Shown here in pieces: positions 37,795 to 45,037 of a DNA stretch of 64,000 nt; positions within the stretch are counted from its first letter, which is position 1; every line of letters begins with the position of its first letter. The stretch comes from Solibacillus faecavium. Lineage in GTDB: Bacteria; Bacillota; Bacilli; Bacillales_A; Planococcaceae. Location: positions 1 through 64,000 of the forward strand of contig NZ_JACSPZ010000009.1 in assembly GCF_014836905.1 (NCBI RefSeq), in the 5' to 3' direction. The notes under the pieces are model-generated. The model did not search any database, was not told where the DNA came from, and saw only the letters and a list, made by a program, of their open reading frames with translations. The position numbers were made by a program, and so were the translations under genes.

Positions 37795-38172
37795 TTAAAT
37801 TTGCAATTCGCTCATTAAGGCGTGTGTATTGTCTTCACTATCTTTAAAGAAAGCCATCCATGTTTCTGTATGTTCCATTTTTGCAACAATGTGTGGCTCG
37901 TCGTTAAAGAAAACTCCTTTTCCAATCAATTCTTTATAAGCTTCTTTTATATCTTCTACCTGAAAGTAGATAACAGAACTTGAATTTGCAAATCCCTCTT
38001 TTTCAGGGATAGATAGAAGAAGCCTTTGCCCACTGCATTCAAAGAATGCCATACTATCTGTACTAAAAAGTACTGGTAATCCTAATTTATCTTTATAAAA
38101 CGCAATTGCGTTCTCCATATTTTTTATTGGCACCCCAATCTGCCCAATTTTTTGAATCATATTTGCTTCCAT
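37795..38172 (-). CDS. VOC family protein
   Basis: A 125-residue VOC protein: QIGVPIKNMENAIAFYKDKLGLPVLF at the N terminus, FFECSGQRLLL, and ETWMAFFKDSEDNTHALMSE at the C terminus. Metal-ligand positions (His-type absent, E at end) look partial. It is the third VOC protein in 3 kb but is in its own unit, 140 nt upstream of the PP2C-like gene. A GGGGGAG site precedes ATG. Confidence 0.85.
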   Translation of the reverse strand: MEANMIQKIGQIGVPIKNMENAIAFYKDKLGLPVLFSTDSMAFFECSGQRLLLSIPEKEGFANSSSVIYFQVEDIKEAYKELIGKGVFFNDEPHIVAKMEHTETWMAFFKDSEDNTHALMSELQI

Positions 38173-38324
38173 CCTTACTCCCCCTATTCATCAATTTAAG
38201 TAATTATAAATTAAACAATCCTTTATCCATTTATTTCGGGATGAAGGCTGCTATAACCTCTTAAAACAAGAAATCTTTATTTAACATGAAAAAATGAATA
38301 TTCCTTTTCATGGTAAATTAAGCA

Positions 38325-38370
38325 CCAAAAAAAAAGAGGCATCCTCGTTAAAGGATACCTCTTCTTTATT
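38325..38370 (-). terminator. intrinsic terminator of cold-shock gene
   Basis: Arms AAGAGGCATCC (38334-38344) and GGATACCTCTT (38353-38363), one mismatch, followed on the minus strand by a run of more than eight T. Confidence 0.82.
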
Positions 38371-38385
38371 ATTACATCATTAAAA

Positions 38386-38586
38386 TTAAAGTTTTACGAT
38401 GTTTGTAGCTTGTGGGCCACGTTGACCGTCTTCGATTTCAAATTCAACTTTTTGACCTTCGTCTAAAGATTTGAAACCGTCGCCTTGGATTGCTGAGAAG
38501 TGAGCGAATACGTCGTTTCCGCCTTCAACTTCGATAAATCCAAAACCTTTTTCTGCGTTAAACCATTTTACTGTACCTTGTGTCAT
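38386..38586 (-). CDS. CspA/CspB-family cold-shock protein
   Basis: A 66-residue OB-fold nucleic-acid chaperone. RNP1 KGFGFIE (about 14-20) and RNP2 DVFAHF (about 26-31) are intact, and [10 protein letters not shown] is the standard end. It binds single-stranded RNA/DNA and melts secondary structure; related proteins also act as antiterminators. TGGAGG lies 8-9 nt before ATG. It has a ~140-nt leader with a strong terminator-like hairpin (38631-38702). The paralogue (CspB/C/D) cannot be decided. Confidence 0.95.
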   Translation of the reverse strand: MTQGTVKWFNAEKGFGFIEVEGGNDVFAHFSAIQGDGFKSLDEGQKVEFEIEDGQRGPQATNIVKL

Positions 38587-38630
38587 TTAAATGACCTCCA
38601 TTATTCGTATTAATAAGATCATAATTCCTC

Positions 38631-38702
38631 AAAAAAGAAAAAAATTCACATATTACAAAAAGTATTAAATAAAACACGAATACTCTTTGTAATAGGTGAA
38701 TT
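38631..38702 (-). promoter_or_regulatory. terminator-like hairpin in cold-shock gene leader
   Basis: On the minus strand a 24-bp stem (arms 38679-38702 and 38643-38666) has one C-U mismatch and one G-U pair, a 12-nt loop, then T5-C-T6. It lies between the promoter and the csp ribosome binding site, so it should end transcription early unless opened. Function as attenuator or RNA thermometer is inference. Confidence 0.75.
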
Positions 38703-38735
38703 TATTAATGTATTGTAATCCGTCTTATTAACCAT

Positions 38736-38764
38736 AGTATATAACAAATAATTAGTAATGTCCA
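38736..38764 (-). promoter_or_regulatory. sigma-A promoter of cold-shock gene
   Basis: Minus strand: -35 TGGACA (38759-38764), 17-nt spacer, -10 TATACT (38736-38741). The transcript would start near 38729, giving a ~142-nt leader. Confidence 0.7.
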
Positions 38765-38825
38765 GTCCAGTGTTTTTAAAGTGATTATTCTACCCCGTAT
38801 TACTCTTAACATTTAATGTTCTTTA

Positions 38826-38860
38826 TCAAAAAGAGACCATAACGTGATGGTCTCTTTAGC
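38826..38860 (-). terminator. intrinsic terminator of carbonic anhydrase gene
   Basis: A perfect 11-bp stem (AAAGAGACCAT, 38830-38840, with 38847-38857) and 6-nt loop; the minus strand continues with TTTTTG. Confidence 0.8.
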
Positions 38861-38916
38861 TATGCACTAGTTTGATTACATACTACCTCTTTAAACTATC
38901 AGTAAAATTTTTCATT

Positions 38917-39720
38917 TCAATTTTTATTAACTTCCCGATCATTCAATGGTTGAACAGGTCGATGATTATCCGGGAAAATGCGCTGGAATGCTTGTATCTG
39001 TTCTTTTGACATTTCAATTGGCTGTTCAAAAACGTTCCATTTTACCTCTTCTGTACAAGGAGGTGTCGTTAAGGACCCTGCATAATGGAAAGATATTTGA
39101 TTTTCAGGCAACAAAGCCTGTAAATCAATTAGATAGTCTTCCGTATCTGCTTCTTCCGTTTTTTCAGCCGGTAATTCATTCCAAAGAGCTGCCATTATTT
39201 CATTTTCCTTTCCTTCTTGAATCATCAATCCAAGGACAGCTAGGTTTCCATTCTTATCACTATGTACTAAATGCAGCTCCATCTCATAACTTTGACCATT
39301 AAACTGATGCTCACTTGGCGTATGGAAATGGAATTGTAAAAGCTTATATTCATTTCCCTCAACAATCATGCTGTTATTTTCTGTTGTAGCATTAGCCTGT
39401 ACGGTATGACCGTTGTTTATCAGTGTAAAATTGGTTGGCTCATAGTTAATCTGATTTTCTGTTAATTTTTTATCTACTTTCACTTGGGAAAATTCCAGAT
39501 TAATCGGTGATTGTTCTTCTCCGTTAACACACGCTAAGTTTTCATCGTTTAGTTCACCCCAGTATTCAGGACCTGTAACATCATCATAAGACCATTCCAT
39601 TTGTTCAGTACTAGCTTTTTCATCTTCTTTTGGTTCAATAGTTTCTGTAGATTGTTCAGCACACGCTGCAAGAGACAAGTTTAAAAATACAGCTAAAGAT
39701 AAATATCCGAGTTTTTTCAT
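38917..39720 (-). CDS. alpha-type carbonic anhydrase lipoprotein
   Basis: A 267-residue extracytoplasmic carbonic anhydrase that interconverts CO2 and bicarbonate. Lipobox LAAC (Cys20) shows it is a lipoprotein. Zinc ligands are His131 and His133 (QFHFHTPSEH) and His150 (ELHLVH); EEQSPINL and SLTTPPCTEEVKW are family hallmarks, and Cys64 with the PPC cysteine could form the conserved disulfide. AAAGGAGG lies about 10 nt before ATG. Monocistronic; divergent from the SMR pair. Confidence 0.93.
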   Translation of the reverse strand: MKKLGYLSLAVFLNLSLAACAEQSTETIEPKEDEKASTEQMEWSYDDVTGPEYWGELNDENLACVNGEEQSPINLEFSQVKVDKKLTENQINYEPTNFTLINNGHTVQANATTENNSMIVEGNEYKLLQFHFHTPSEHQFNGQSYEMELHLVHSDKNGNLAVLGLMIQEGKENEIMAALWNELPAEKTEEADTEDYLIDLQALLPENQISFHYAGSLTTPPCTEEVKWNVFEQPIEMSKEQIQAFQRIFPDNHRPVQPLNDREVNKN

Positions 39721-39964
39721 TAATAAAACCTCCTTTTTTAATACATTATCTAGATTACTAAAAATCTGATGATGAATCGCAGAAATATACTTAAAATTAG
39801 AAATTCAGTTAATAAATACTACTACTTTATCCATATAAAGCATCATAAAGAATTTAATATTCAATCATTTTATAATACATTTTGTGCATACACTTAAAGT
39901 TTTATTTAAAAAAGGTAAAATAATATTGAAAACACTAAAACATTAAAAGATATGAGGGATTACT

Positions 39965-40279
39965 ATGAACGCATATTTTCTATTGGCAGTTGCCATTGTT
40001 AGTGAAGTATTTGGAAGTACAATGCTTAAAGCGTCAAGCGGCTTCAAAAAATTATTCCCTGTCATTGGAATAGCTATTGGTTATGCCATCGCTTTTTATG
40101 CTTTATCGTTATCGCTGAAGACACTTCCACTTGGTTTGGCATATGCGATCTGGTCTGGAGTGGGGACAGCTTTAACTGCATTAATAGGAATTATCGTTTT
40201 TAAAGAGGGCTGGAACAGCAAAAAGCTTTTAGGGTTAGGGTTAATTATTGGAGGCGTTGTTATTTTAAATATTGGCTAA
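39965..40279 (+). CDS. SMR family multidrug transporter subunit
   Basis: A 104-residue four-helix small multidrug resistance protein. The proton/substrate glutamate is in IVSEVFGSTMLK (Glu14), followed by LPLGLAYAIWSGVGTAL. It resembles the EbrB-like half of paired SMR pumps. GAGGG lies 6 nt before ATG. The upstream leader carries no guanidine-I riboswitch that I can see, so a Gdx-type role is less likely. The second subunit gene follows 32 nt later. Confidence 0.9.
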   Translation: MNAYFLLAVAIVSEVFGSTMLKASSGFKKLFPVIGIAIGYAIAFYALSLSLKTLPLGLAYAIWSGVGTALTALIGIIVFKEGWNSKKLLGLGLIIGGVVILNIG

Positions 40280-40311
40280 CCTACTATCTTGAAGAAGAGA
40301 GGAAAAAAAAT

Positions 40312-40656
40312 ATGAAAGCATACTTTTTATTAACAATATCAATAATTTGTGAGGTATTCGCTACAACGATGCTAAAAATATCAGATGGTTTCACACTACC
40401 TTTACCTTCAGCTGCAGTAGTTCTAGGTTATGGACTTTCATTCTTTTTCCTTGGATTAACTTTGAAAACTTTACCGTTAAGTTTGGCTTACGCTATTTGG
40501 GCTGGAGTAGGAACCTTATTAACGCTCTTTGTAAGTGTAGTATTATGGGATGAAGTTCTAAGTATCCTTAAAGTAACAGGCATATTATTAATTATAGGCG
40601 GGGTTGTAGTACTAAATTCTGCAACCAATAACAAAGCGGCAGAACCTACAAACTAA
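40312..40656 (+). CDS. SMR family multidrug transporter subunit
   Basis: A 114-residue four-helix SMR protein with the key glutamate in IICEVFATTMLKISDGF (Glu13) and LAYAIWAGVGTLLTL. It has a longer hydrophilic C terminus than its neighbour, a common asymmetry in heteromeric pairs such as EbrAB and YkkCD. The two subunits probably assemble in opposite orientations. An inverted repeat AAAGCGGC (40633) / GCCGCTTT (40663) spans its stop codon. Confidence 0.9.
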   Translation: MKAYFLLTISIICEVFATTMLKISDGFTLPLPSAAVVLGYGLSFFFLGLTLKTLPLSLAYAIWAGVGTLLTLFVSVVLWDEVLSILKVTGILLIIGGVVVLNSATNNKAAEPTN

Positions 40657-40680
40657 GGTACAGCCGCTTTAAAAGCACAT

Positions 40681-41400
40681 TTATAATATTTTCATATAAA
40701 CCCCTATTATCACCATCCCTATCATAGTCCAAAGTAAAACTTTAAACGCTGACGATTTGATTAATGCAGGGAATAAAATTTCCGATACAGTAACCATAAA
40801 AATGATTCCTAAAGTTAAGCCTATTAAGATCGTGTTGATTGACTGGTGTACAAATCCTAAAAAATCACCAATAAAGATACCTAGTGCAACTGGTATCGAT
40901 ACAATAAAGGTAATTAAAAATACAATAAAAAGATTCATTCGCTTTCCTGCCAAAATCAAGGGGGTAAACAAAATAATACCTTCGGGGATACTATGAAATA
41001 ACAGTGTTTGCAACAATGCCATTGTAAAATCAGAACTTTGATTTGCCCCTAAAATAATTCCCATTGGTATATTGTGAATCGATAGACTGAATATTAATAA
41101 TAAACTTGCACGAATATACAAATTATCTTTTTCAATATTTTTTTCACTTTCGTTACTATGTAAAGTATTATGCAATACTGCAAAAATAATGATTCCGATT
41201 GTAAACCCTAAAAGCGTACTTGCCCAGCCTCCTAATTCAACTGCTTCCGGAAAAATTTCAAAACTAATTAAGCCAAAGATAATACCTGCACAGATCCCGT
41301 AAAAAATATCTACTCTCTGATGCAGTCCTTTGAAAAGCCAAGCTATTAGACCACCAATAAATAAGCCTAAAAAGGTACATAAAAAACCTAATAACCACAT
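40681..41400 (-). CDS. ZIP family metal transporter
   Basis: A 239-residue membrane protein with about eight hydrophobic helices. Metal-path motifs HNIPMG and HSIPEG (TM4 and TM5) are typical of ZupT/GufA-type ZIP transporters that import zinc, iron or other divalent ions. A short His-containing cytosolic loop (HNTLHSNESEKN) lies between TM3 and TM4. AAAGGTG lies rather far from ATG (about 12 nt). No Zur- or Fur-type box was recognised upstream. The next gene upstream encodes a Cys-rich metal-binding protein. Confidence 0.88.
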   Translation of the reverse strand: MWLLGFLCTFLGLFIGGLIAWLFKGLHQRVDIFYGICAGIIFGLISFEIFPEAVELGGWASTLLGFTIGIIIFAVLHNTLHSNESEKNIEKDNLYIRASLLLIFSLSIHNIPMGIILGANQSSDFTMALLQTLLFHSIPEGIILFTPLILAGKRMNLFIVFLITFIVSIPVALGIFIGDFLGFVHQSINTILIGLTLGIIFMVTVSEILFPALIKSSAFKVLLWTMIGMVIIGVYMKIL

Positions 41401-41489
41401 GCCGTATTATCACCTTTCCATCAGTATAATAAGTGGTATGGTTTATCAGGGTGATTTATGAAAAATCCTTAAAATAAATACTTATTCAT

Positions 41490-41530
41490 AATAAAAAAGC
41501 GAATCCTCTATGGAAACGCTCTTTCAAAAA
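41490..41530 (-). terminator. possible intrinsic terminator of DUF326 gene
   Basis: An imperfect hairpin with arms AGCG..TCC and GGA..CGCT, followed on the minus strand by a T run (TTTTTTATTATG). Two mismatches weaken the call. Confidence 0.5.
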
Positions 41531-41537
41531 ATAAAAA

Positions 41538-41867
41538 TTATGCAATCAGACTTCGGCATGCTTCTGCACATTTAAAACAAGCCTCTGCACATTTTTGACA
41601 GTGTTCATGATGGTGATTTTTACACTCATTACCGCATGCTTCACAAATTTGTGCACATACTTGGGCCAGTTCAGAAATAAATGGCGTTCCTCTACTGATT
41701 GCCTGTTCAAAGTAAGCACAAATATCTGCACACTCTCTATCAAGACGAATACAGCCTACCCTCATTTTTACATCTTCTTCTTTTAAACAAGCATCATAAC
41801 AATGATTGCAAGCAGCCATGCATTCATGAAGTGCCTCTATTACTGACTGATAATGTTCATGTGTCAT
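41538..41867 (-). CDS. four-helix-bundle Cys-rich copper-binding protein (DUF326)
   Basis: A 109-residue protein with about 15 cysteines arranged as CxxxC/CxxC pairs along helices (CMAACNHCYDAC, CADICAYF, CAQICEACGNEC, CQKCAEACFKCAEAC) plus a His cluster NHHHEH. This is the DUF326/Csp-like copper-storage pattern, where cysteines line a four-helix core and hold many Cu(I) ions. No export signal is present, so it is cytosolic. AGGAGG precedes ATG. It could buffer copper; its position beside a ZIP transporter may be coincidental. Confidence 0.88.
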   Translation of the reverse strand: MTHEHYQSVIEALHECMAACNHCYDACLKEEDVKMRVGCIRLDRECADICAYFEQAISRGTPFISELAQVCAQICEACGNECKNHHHEHCQKCAEACFKCAEACRSLIA

Positions 41868-41933
41868 TTAATTTGCCTCCTTTAACTTATTATTTACTCT
41901 GATACCCCTCCATTGCATCCTAAAACATACTCA

Positions 41934-42392
41934 TTAATTTATATCACCTAAATAAGTTGCAGCTCTCTCCCCGTTAAAATAAGAAATCAACTGGGGTCTC
42001 ATTGCTTGCGGGTATAATTTAAAATTCAGTAATTCCTTAATTGGTATCCATTCTGTACCTGATTGTCCAGTGTCGGGGTTGCTTCCGTTATCAAAGCTAT
42101 CCTGATGTACACGACATAAAAACATAAATTCCGTTTGCTGCGCATGAGCATGTTTAGCAAAGAATTCATGGTTTTTTCCAATGTATTCACGTACAAAAAT
42201 CAACTCTCCAATTTCCACTTTGGTACCTATCTCTTCCATGCACTCTCTTTCTAATGCTTGATGCAGATTTTCACCATGTTCTTGACCACCGCCCGGTAAT
42301 GTATAGTATGTACTATTATTTTCCTGTAATTTTATAGCTAATAACTTTCCGTTCTTTACGATAACTGCTTTTGCTGAATTTCTTATTCTCAT
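41934..42392 (-). CDS. Nudix hydrolase
   Basis: A 152-residue Nudix protein with a complete box (GGGQEHGENLHQALERECMEEIG). The N-terminal strand RNSAKAVIVKNGKLLAIK and the HEFFAKHAHAQQTEFMFLC insert resemble ADP-ribose/nucleoside-diphosphate-X members. AAGGGGG is 10 nt before ATG. It is the third Nudix gene in the window; substrate unknown. Confidence 0.87.
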   Translation of the reverse strand: MRIRNSAKAVIVKNGKLLAIKLQENNSTYYTLPGGGQEHGENLHQALERECMEEIGTKVEIGELIFVREYIGKNHEFFAKHAHAQQTEFMFLCRVHQDSFDNGSNPDTGQSGTEWIPIKELLNFKLYPQAMRPQLISYFNGERAATYLGDIN

Positions 42393-42485
42393 TTCATTCT
42401 TTCCCCCTTACAAATATTTTTTTAGGCTCTTATTTTCCATCCAAAATTGTGGTTACTACTTCTTTTTACTATATTTAACATTAAC

Positions 42486-42519
42486 AAAAAAAGCGAAAGG
42501 TTCATAAACCCTTTCGCTC
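42486..42519 (-). terminator. intrinsic terminator of lysine-catabolic cluster
   Basis: A 9-bp stem (AGCGAAAGG, 42492-42500, with 42510-42518), extended by AACC/GGTT, followed on the minus strand by T7. It closes the acyl-CoA dehydrogenase gene. Confidence 0.8.
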
Positions 42520-42526
42520 CACTCTA

Positions 42527-43717
42527 TTATTCAAACGGCCAGCTAGGCAGCATACAGCGCAGTTTTTTATCGTTGCGTTTCCCGAGTACATAATCAGCTT
42601 GCATAATTGTATGAATTTCCCGCGTTCCCTCATATATAACAGGAGCTTTTGAATTTCGTAAATAGCGCGCTACTGGATACTCATCGGAATAACCATATGC
42701 CCCATGAATTTGTACAGCGTCATCTGCAGCTTTATTTGCAAAATCACATGCTTGCCATTTTGCTAAAGAAGTCTCACGGGTATTGCGAACACCTTTGTTT
42801 TTCAGCTCCCCTACACGGTATACAAGAAGTTTACTCATTTCATAGCCCGCTTCCATCTTTGCAAGCATTTGACCGACTAACTGATGCCCACCGATTGGCT
42901 TCCCAAAAGTTTCACGTTCCTTACAATACTTCACACTGGCCTCGATACAAGCTTGAATTAGACCAACCGCACCGGCTGCTACGGTAAAACGTCCATTATC
43001 AAGGGCGGACATGGCAATTTTAAAGCCTTCCCCTTCTTCACCTAGTAAATTATCGATCGGAATTTTTACATCGTCAAAAAACAGCTCGCCAGTATTGCCT
43101 GCCCGGATTCCGTACTTTCCTTTAATCGCCTTTGAGCTAAAGCCAGCCCATTCCCGTTCCACAATAAAAGCGGAAATACCGTGATGCGCCTTTTCCTTGT
43201 CTGTATAGGCAAAAACGATGAAGTGATCCGCAATATCACATAACGAAATCCATGTTTTTTGCCCATTCAAAATATAATAGTCTCCGTCTCGTTTGGCAAA
43301 GGAGTTCATCGCAGCCACATCAGATCCTGCACCAGGTTCTGTTAAGCCAAATGCACCAATTTTCTCACCCTTTGCCTGAGGTGTTAAGTATTTTTCCTTT
43401 TGGGCATCTGTACCCCATTGCATAAGCGTCATGCTGTTGAGACCTGTATGCACAGAAACAGCTGTACGAAAAGCTGTATCCCCACGCTCCAGCTCTTCAC
43501 ATACTATCGCAAGCGAGTTATAATCCATTCCAGCCCCGCCGTATTTTTCGGGAATACAGACTCCCATTAGCCCAATTTCGGCTAGGCGCTTCCATACTTT
43601 AGGATCAAATCCACCCTTCATATCCCACTCTGCAATATATGGGATGATTTCAGTGTCGACAAATTGCCGCACTGTTTTACGTAAAAGTGTTTGCTCTTCA
43701 GTAAACTCGAAGTTCAT
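42527..43717 (-). CDS. acyl-CoA dehydrogenase, glutaryl-CoA dehydrogenase-like
   Basis: A 396-residue FAD enzyme. Family motifs GLTEPGAGSD and KTWIS contact FAD, and the catalytic base is Glu363 in VIYEGTREIH. Arg84 in FRTAVSV lies where glutaryl-CoA dehydrogenases keep the arginine that binds the substrate carboxylate (Arg94 in the human enzyme), so glutaryl-CoA is a reasonable substrate, though not proven. ATG at 43717 has TAGGAGTG at proper distance; an upstream in-frame start (43741) would overlap the preceding gene. It lies 10 nt after the dehydrogenase gene of the same cluster. Confidence 0.88.
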   Translation of the reverse strand: MNFEFTEEQTLLRKTVRQFVDTEIIPYIAEWDMKGGFDPKVWKRLAEIGLMGVCIPEKYGGAGMDYNSLAIVCEELERGDTAFRTAVSVHTGLNSMTLMQWGTDAQKEKYLTPQAKGEKIGAFGLTEPGAGSDVAAMNSFAKRDGDYYILNGQKTWISLCDIADHFIVFAYTDKEKAHHGISAFIVEREWAGFSSKAIKGKYGIRAGNTGELFFDDVKIPIDNLLGEEGEGFKIAMSALDNGRFTVAAGAVGLIQACIEASVKYCKERETFGKPIGGHQLVGQMLAKMEAGYEMSKLLVYRVGELKNKGVRNTRETSLAKWQACDFANKAADDAVQIHGAYGYSDEYPVARYLRNSKAPVIYEGTREIHTIMQADYVLGKRNDKKLRCMLPSWPFE

Positions 43718-43727
43718 AAAATCACTC

Positions 43728-44900
43728 CTACCATTTAACAATCATTGATGAACGATGTGATGTCTCTCTAATGTCGACACCACGCTTTGCCATTTCCTTA
43801 ATGAATTCACGACCCGGTACTACTGATTCCGGAGCAATTACACCACGCTCGGTAATCATCCCATTGCCAACCATTTGCGCTACGACTGAAATTGTATTGG
43901 CTGTCGCACGTGCCATTGCCGTTACATTTTTCTCTAAATCTTTGCGTACTACCATTTCATACTCGTACGTAATTTGTTCTTCTGACTTTTCCCCTGAAAT
44001 AATCGCACGCAACAATACAGCGTCCGTTTTCTTGCCTAAATCCAATTTTTTCTTCAATACTTCTTTAGTTACTTCCCGAACATTTACTTCCTGCCCGCTA
44101 GCTTCTACTATATTGTTTTTATCTAGGAAACCTAACTCAGCTAGTAATTTGAACTTTTCAGCATGGCCTTTATAGCGGATTGTTTTGTATTCTAATGTTT
44201 TTACATCCGGGAAAGTTTTGTATAAAGTCGAAATTCCCCCCGATGTATAAAACGCCTCTAGTACACCAAATTCATCAAAGTAAATCGGCTCAATGCCTGT
44301 TAAAGATTCTACCTCGGCTAAAATGCCTTTTTGAATCATTTTAGATGGCTCTGTATAGTGGTCGAATACACCATCCAAAGAAAATACACGAGTATAATGC
44401 AGCGGTGGCTTCGGCTCTGTTGGAATGCCACCTACGTATAATTTGATTGAGTCAACCGTATCAAGCTTCGTTGCACCATATCCTGCTAGAATATTTACCA
44501 TGCCAGGTGCTACTCCTAAATCTGGAATAATTGTTACACCTTTTTCAGCAGCCAAATTATTTAGCTGAAAAATTGATTCAGTAATGCCGCCTATATGACC
44601 GCCTAAATCAACCGAATGAACCCCTACATCAATTGCAGCTTTTGCTACGCGTTCATTGAATGTATAGAACAATGCATTAATAACTACATTTCCACGTCCC
44701 ATTACTTCACGTAAATCTTCATCACAGTCTGCATCTAGCTGTACAACCTCTACTTTTTTTGTATTTAAAGTATCGACGAATTCCTTCGCGTTTTCGATTG
44801 ATAAATCTGCTAAATATACTGTTTCTACTTCTTTACTATCGACTAAATCGCGTGCAATTTCTTTCCCCATCAAACCAGCACCAAGCACTACTACTTTCAT
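43728..44900 (-). CDS. saccharopine/lysine dehydrogenase family protein
   Basis: A 390-residue NAD(P)-dependent enzyme of the saccharopine dehydrogenase superfamily. The Rossmann loop GAGLMG is at residues 7-12, with GVHSVDLGGH and DLGVAPGMVN typical of the family. Its size and Gram-positive context fit L-lysine 6-dehydrogenase, which forms allysine/piperideine-6-carboxylate. The aldehyde dehydrogenase upstream and the glutaryl-CoA-dehydrogenase-like gene downstream support a lysine-breakdown role. AAGGGGATG precedes the start, with a palindrome (44926-44947) just upstream. Alternative: a bona fide saccharopine dehydrogenase. Confidence 0.83.
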   Translation of the reverse strand: MKVVVLGAGLMGKEIARDLVDSKEVETVYLADLSIENAKEFVDTLNTKKVEVVQLDADCDEDLREVMGRGNVVINALFYTFNERVAKAAIDVGVHSVDLGGHIGGITESIFQLNNLAAEKGVTIIPDLGVAPGMVNILAGYGATKLDTVDSIKLYVGGIPTEPKPPLHYTRVFSLDGVFDHYTEPSKMIQKGILAEVESLTGIEPIYFDEFGVLEAFYTSGGISTLYKTFPDVKTLEYKTIRYKGHAEKFKLLAELGFLDKNNIVEASGQEVNVREVTKEVLKKKLDLGKKTDAVLLRAIISGEKSEEQITYEYEMVVRKDLEKNVTAMARATANTISVVAQMVGNGMITERGVIAPESVVPGREFIKEMAKRGVDIRETSHRSSMIVKW

Positions 44901-44925
44901 GTAAACATCCCCTTTTTTTGTATGT

Positions 44926-44947
44926 CAATTATGCCTCGGCACAATTG
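44926..44947. promoter_or_regulatory. 22-bp near-perfect palindrome, operator candidate
   Basis: CAATTATGCC and GGCACAATTG flank a central TC with 9 of 10 matching positions, 26 nt upstream of the lysine/saccharopine dehydrogenase start. It has no T-tail, so it is more like an operator than a terminator. The cognate regulator is unknown. Confidence 0.5.
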
Positions 44948-45037
44948 CGTCCTGTGACATCCTCCGAAAGCTATCTCATTCAGGAACTGCTTGAATGAAG
45001 ATAAAGTAATCTAAGATAATTCGCACTAGGCGAAAGA

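Noticed and set aside
39721-39964. Guanidine-I riboswitch upstream of the SMR pair
   Set aside because: Considered because some SMR pairs have one, but the conserved ACGR-containing hairpins are absent.
44926-44955. Sigma-54 promoter (GGCAC...TTGC)
   Set aside because: The GG and GC elements are 7 nt apart instead of the required 10.
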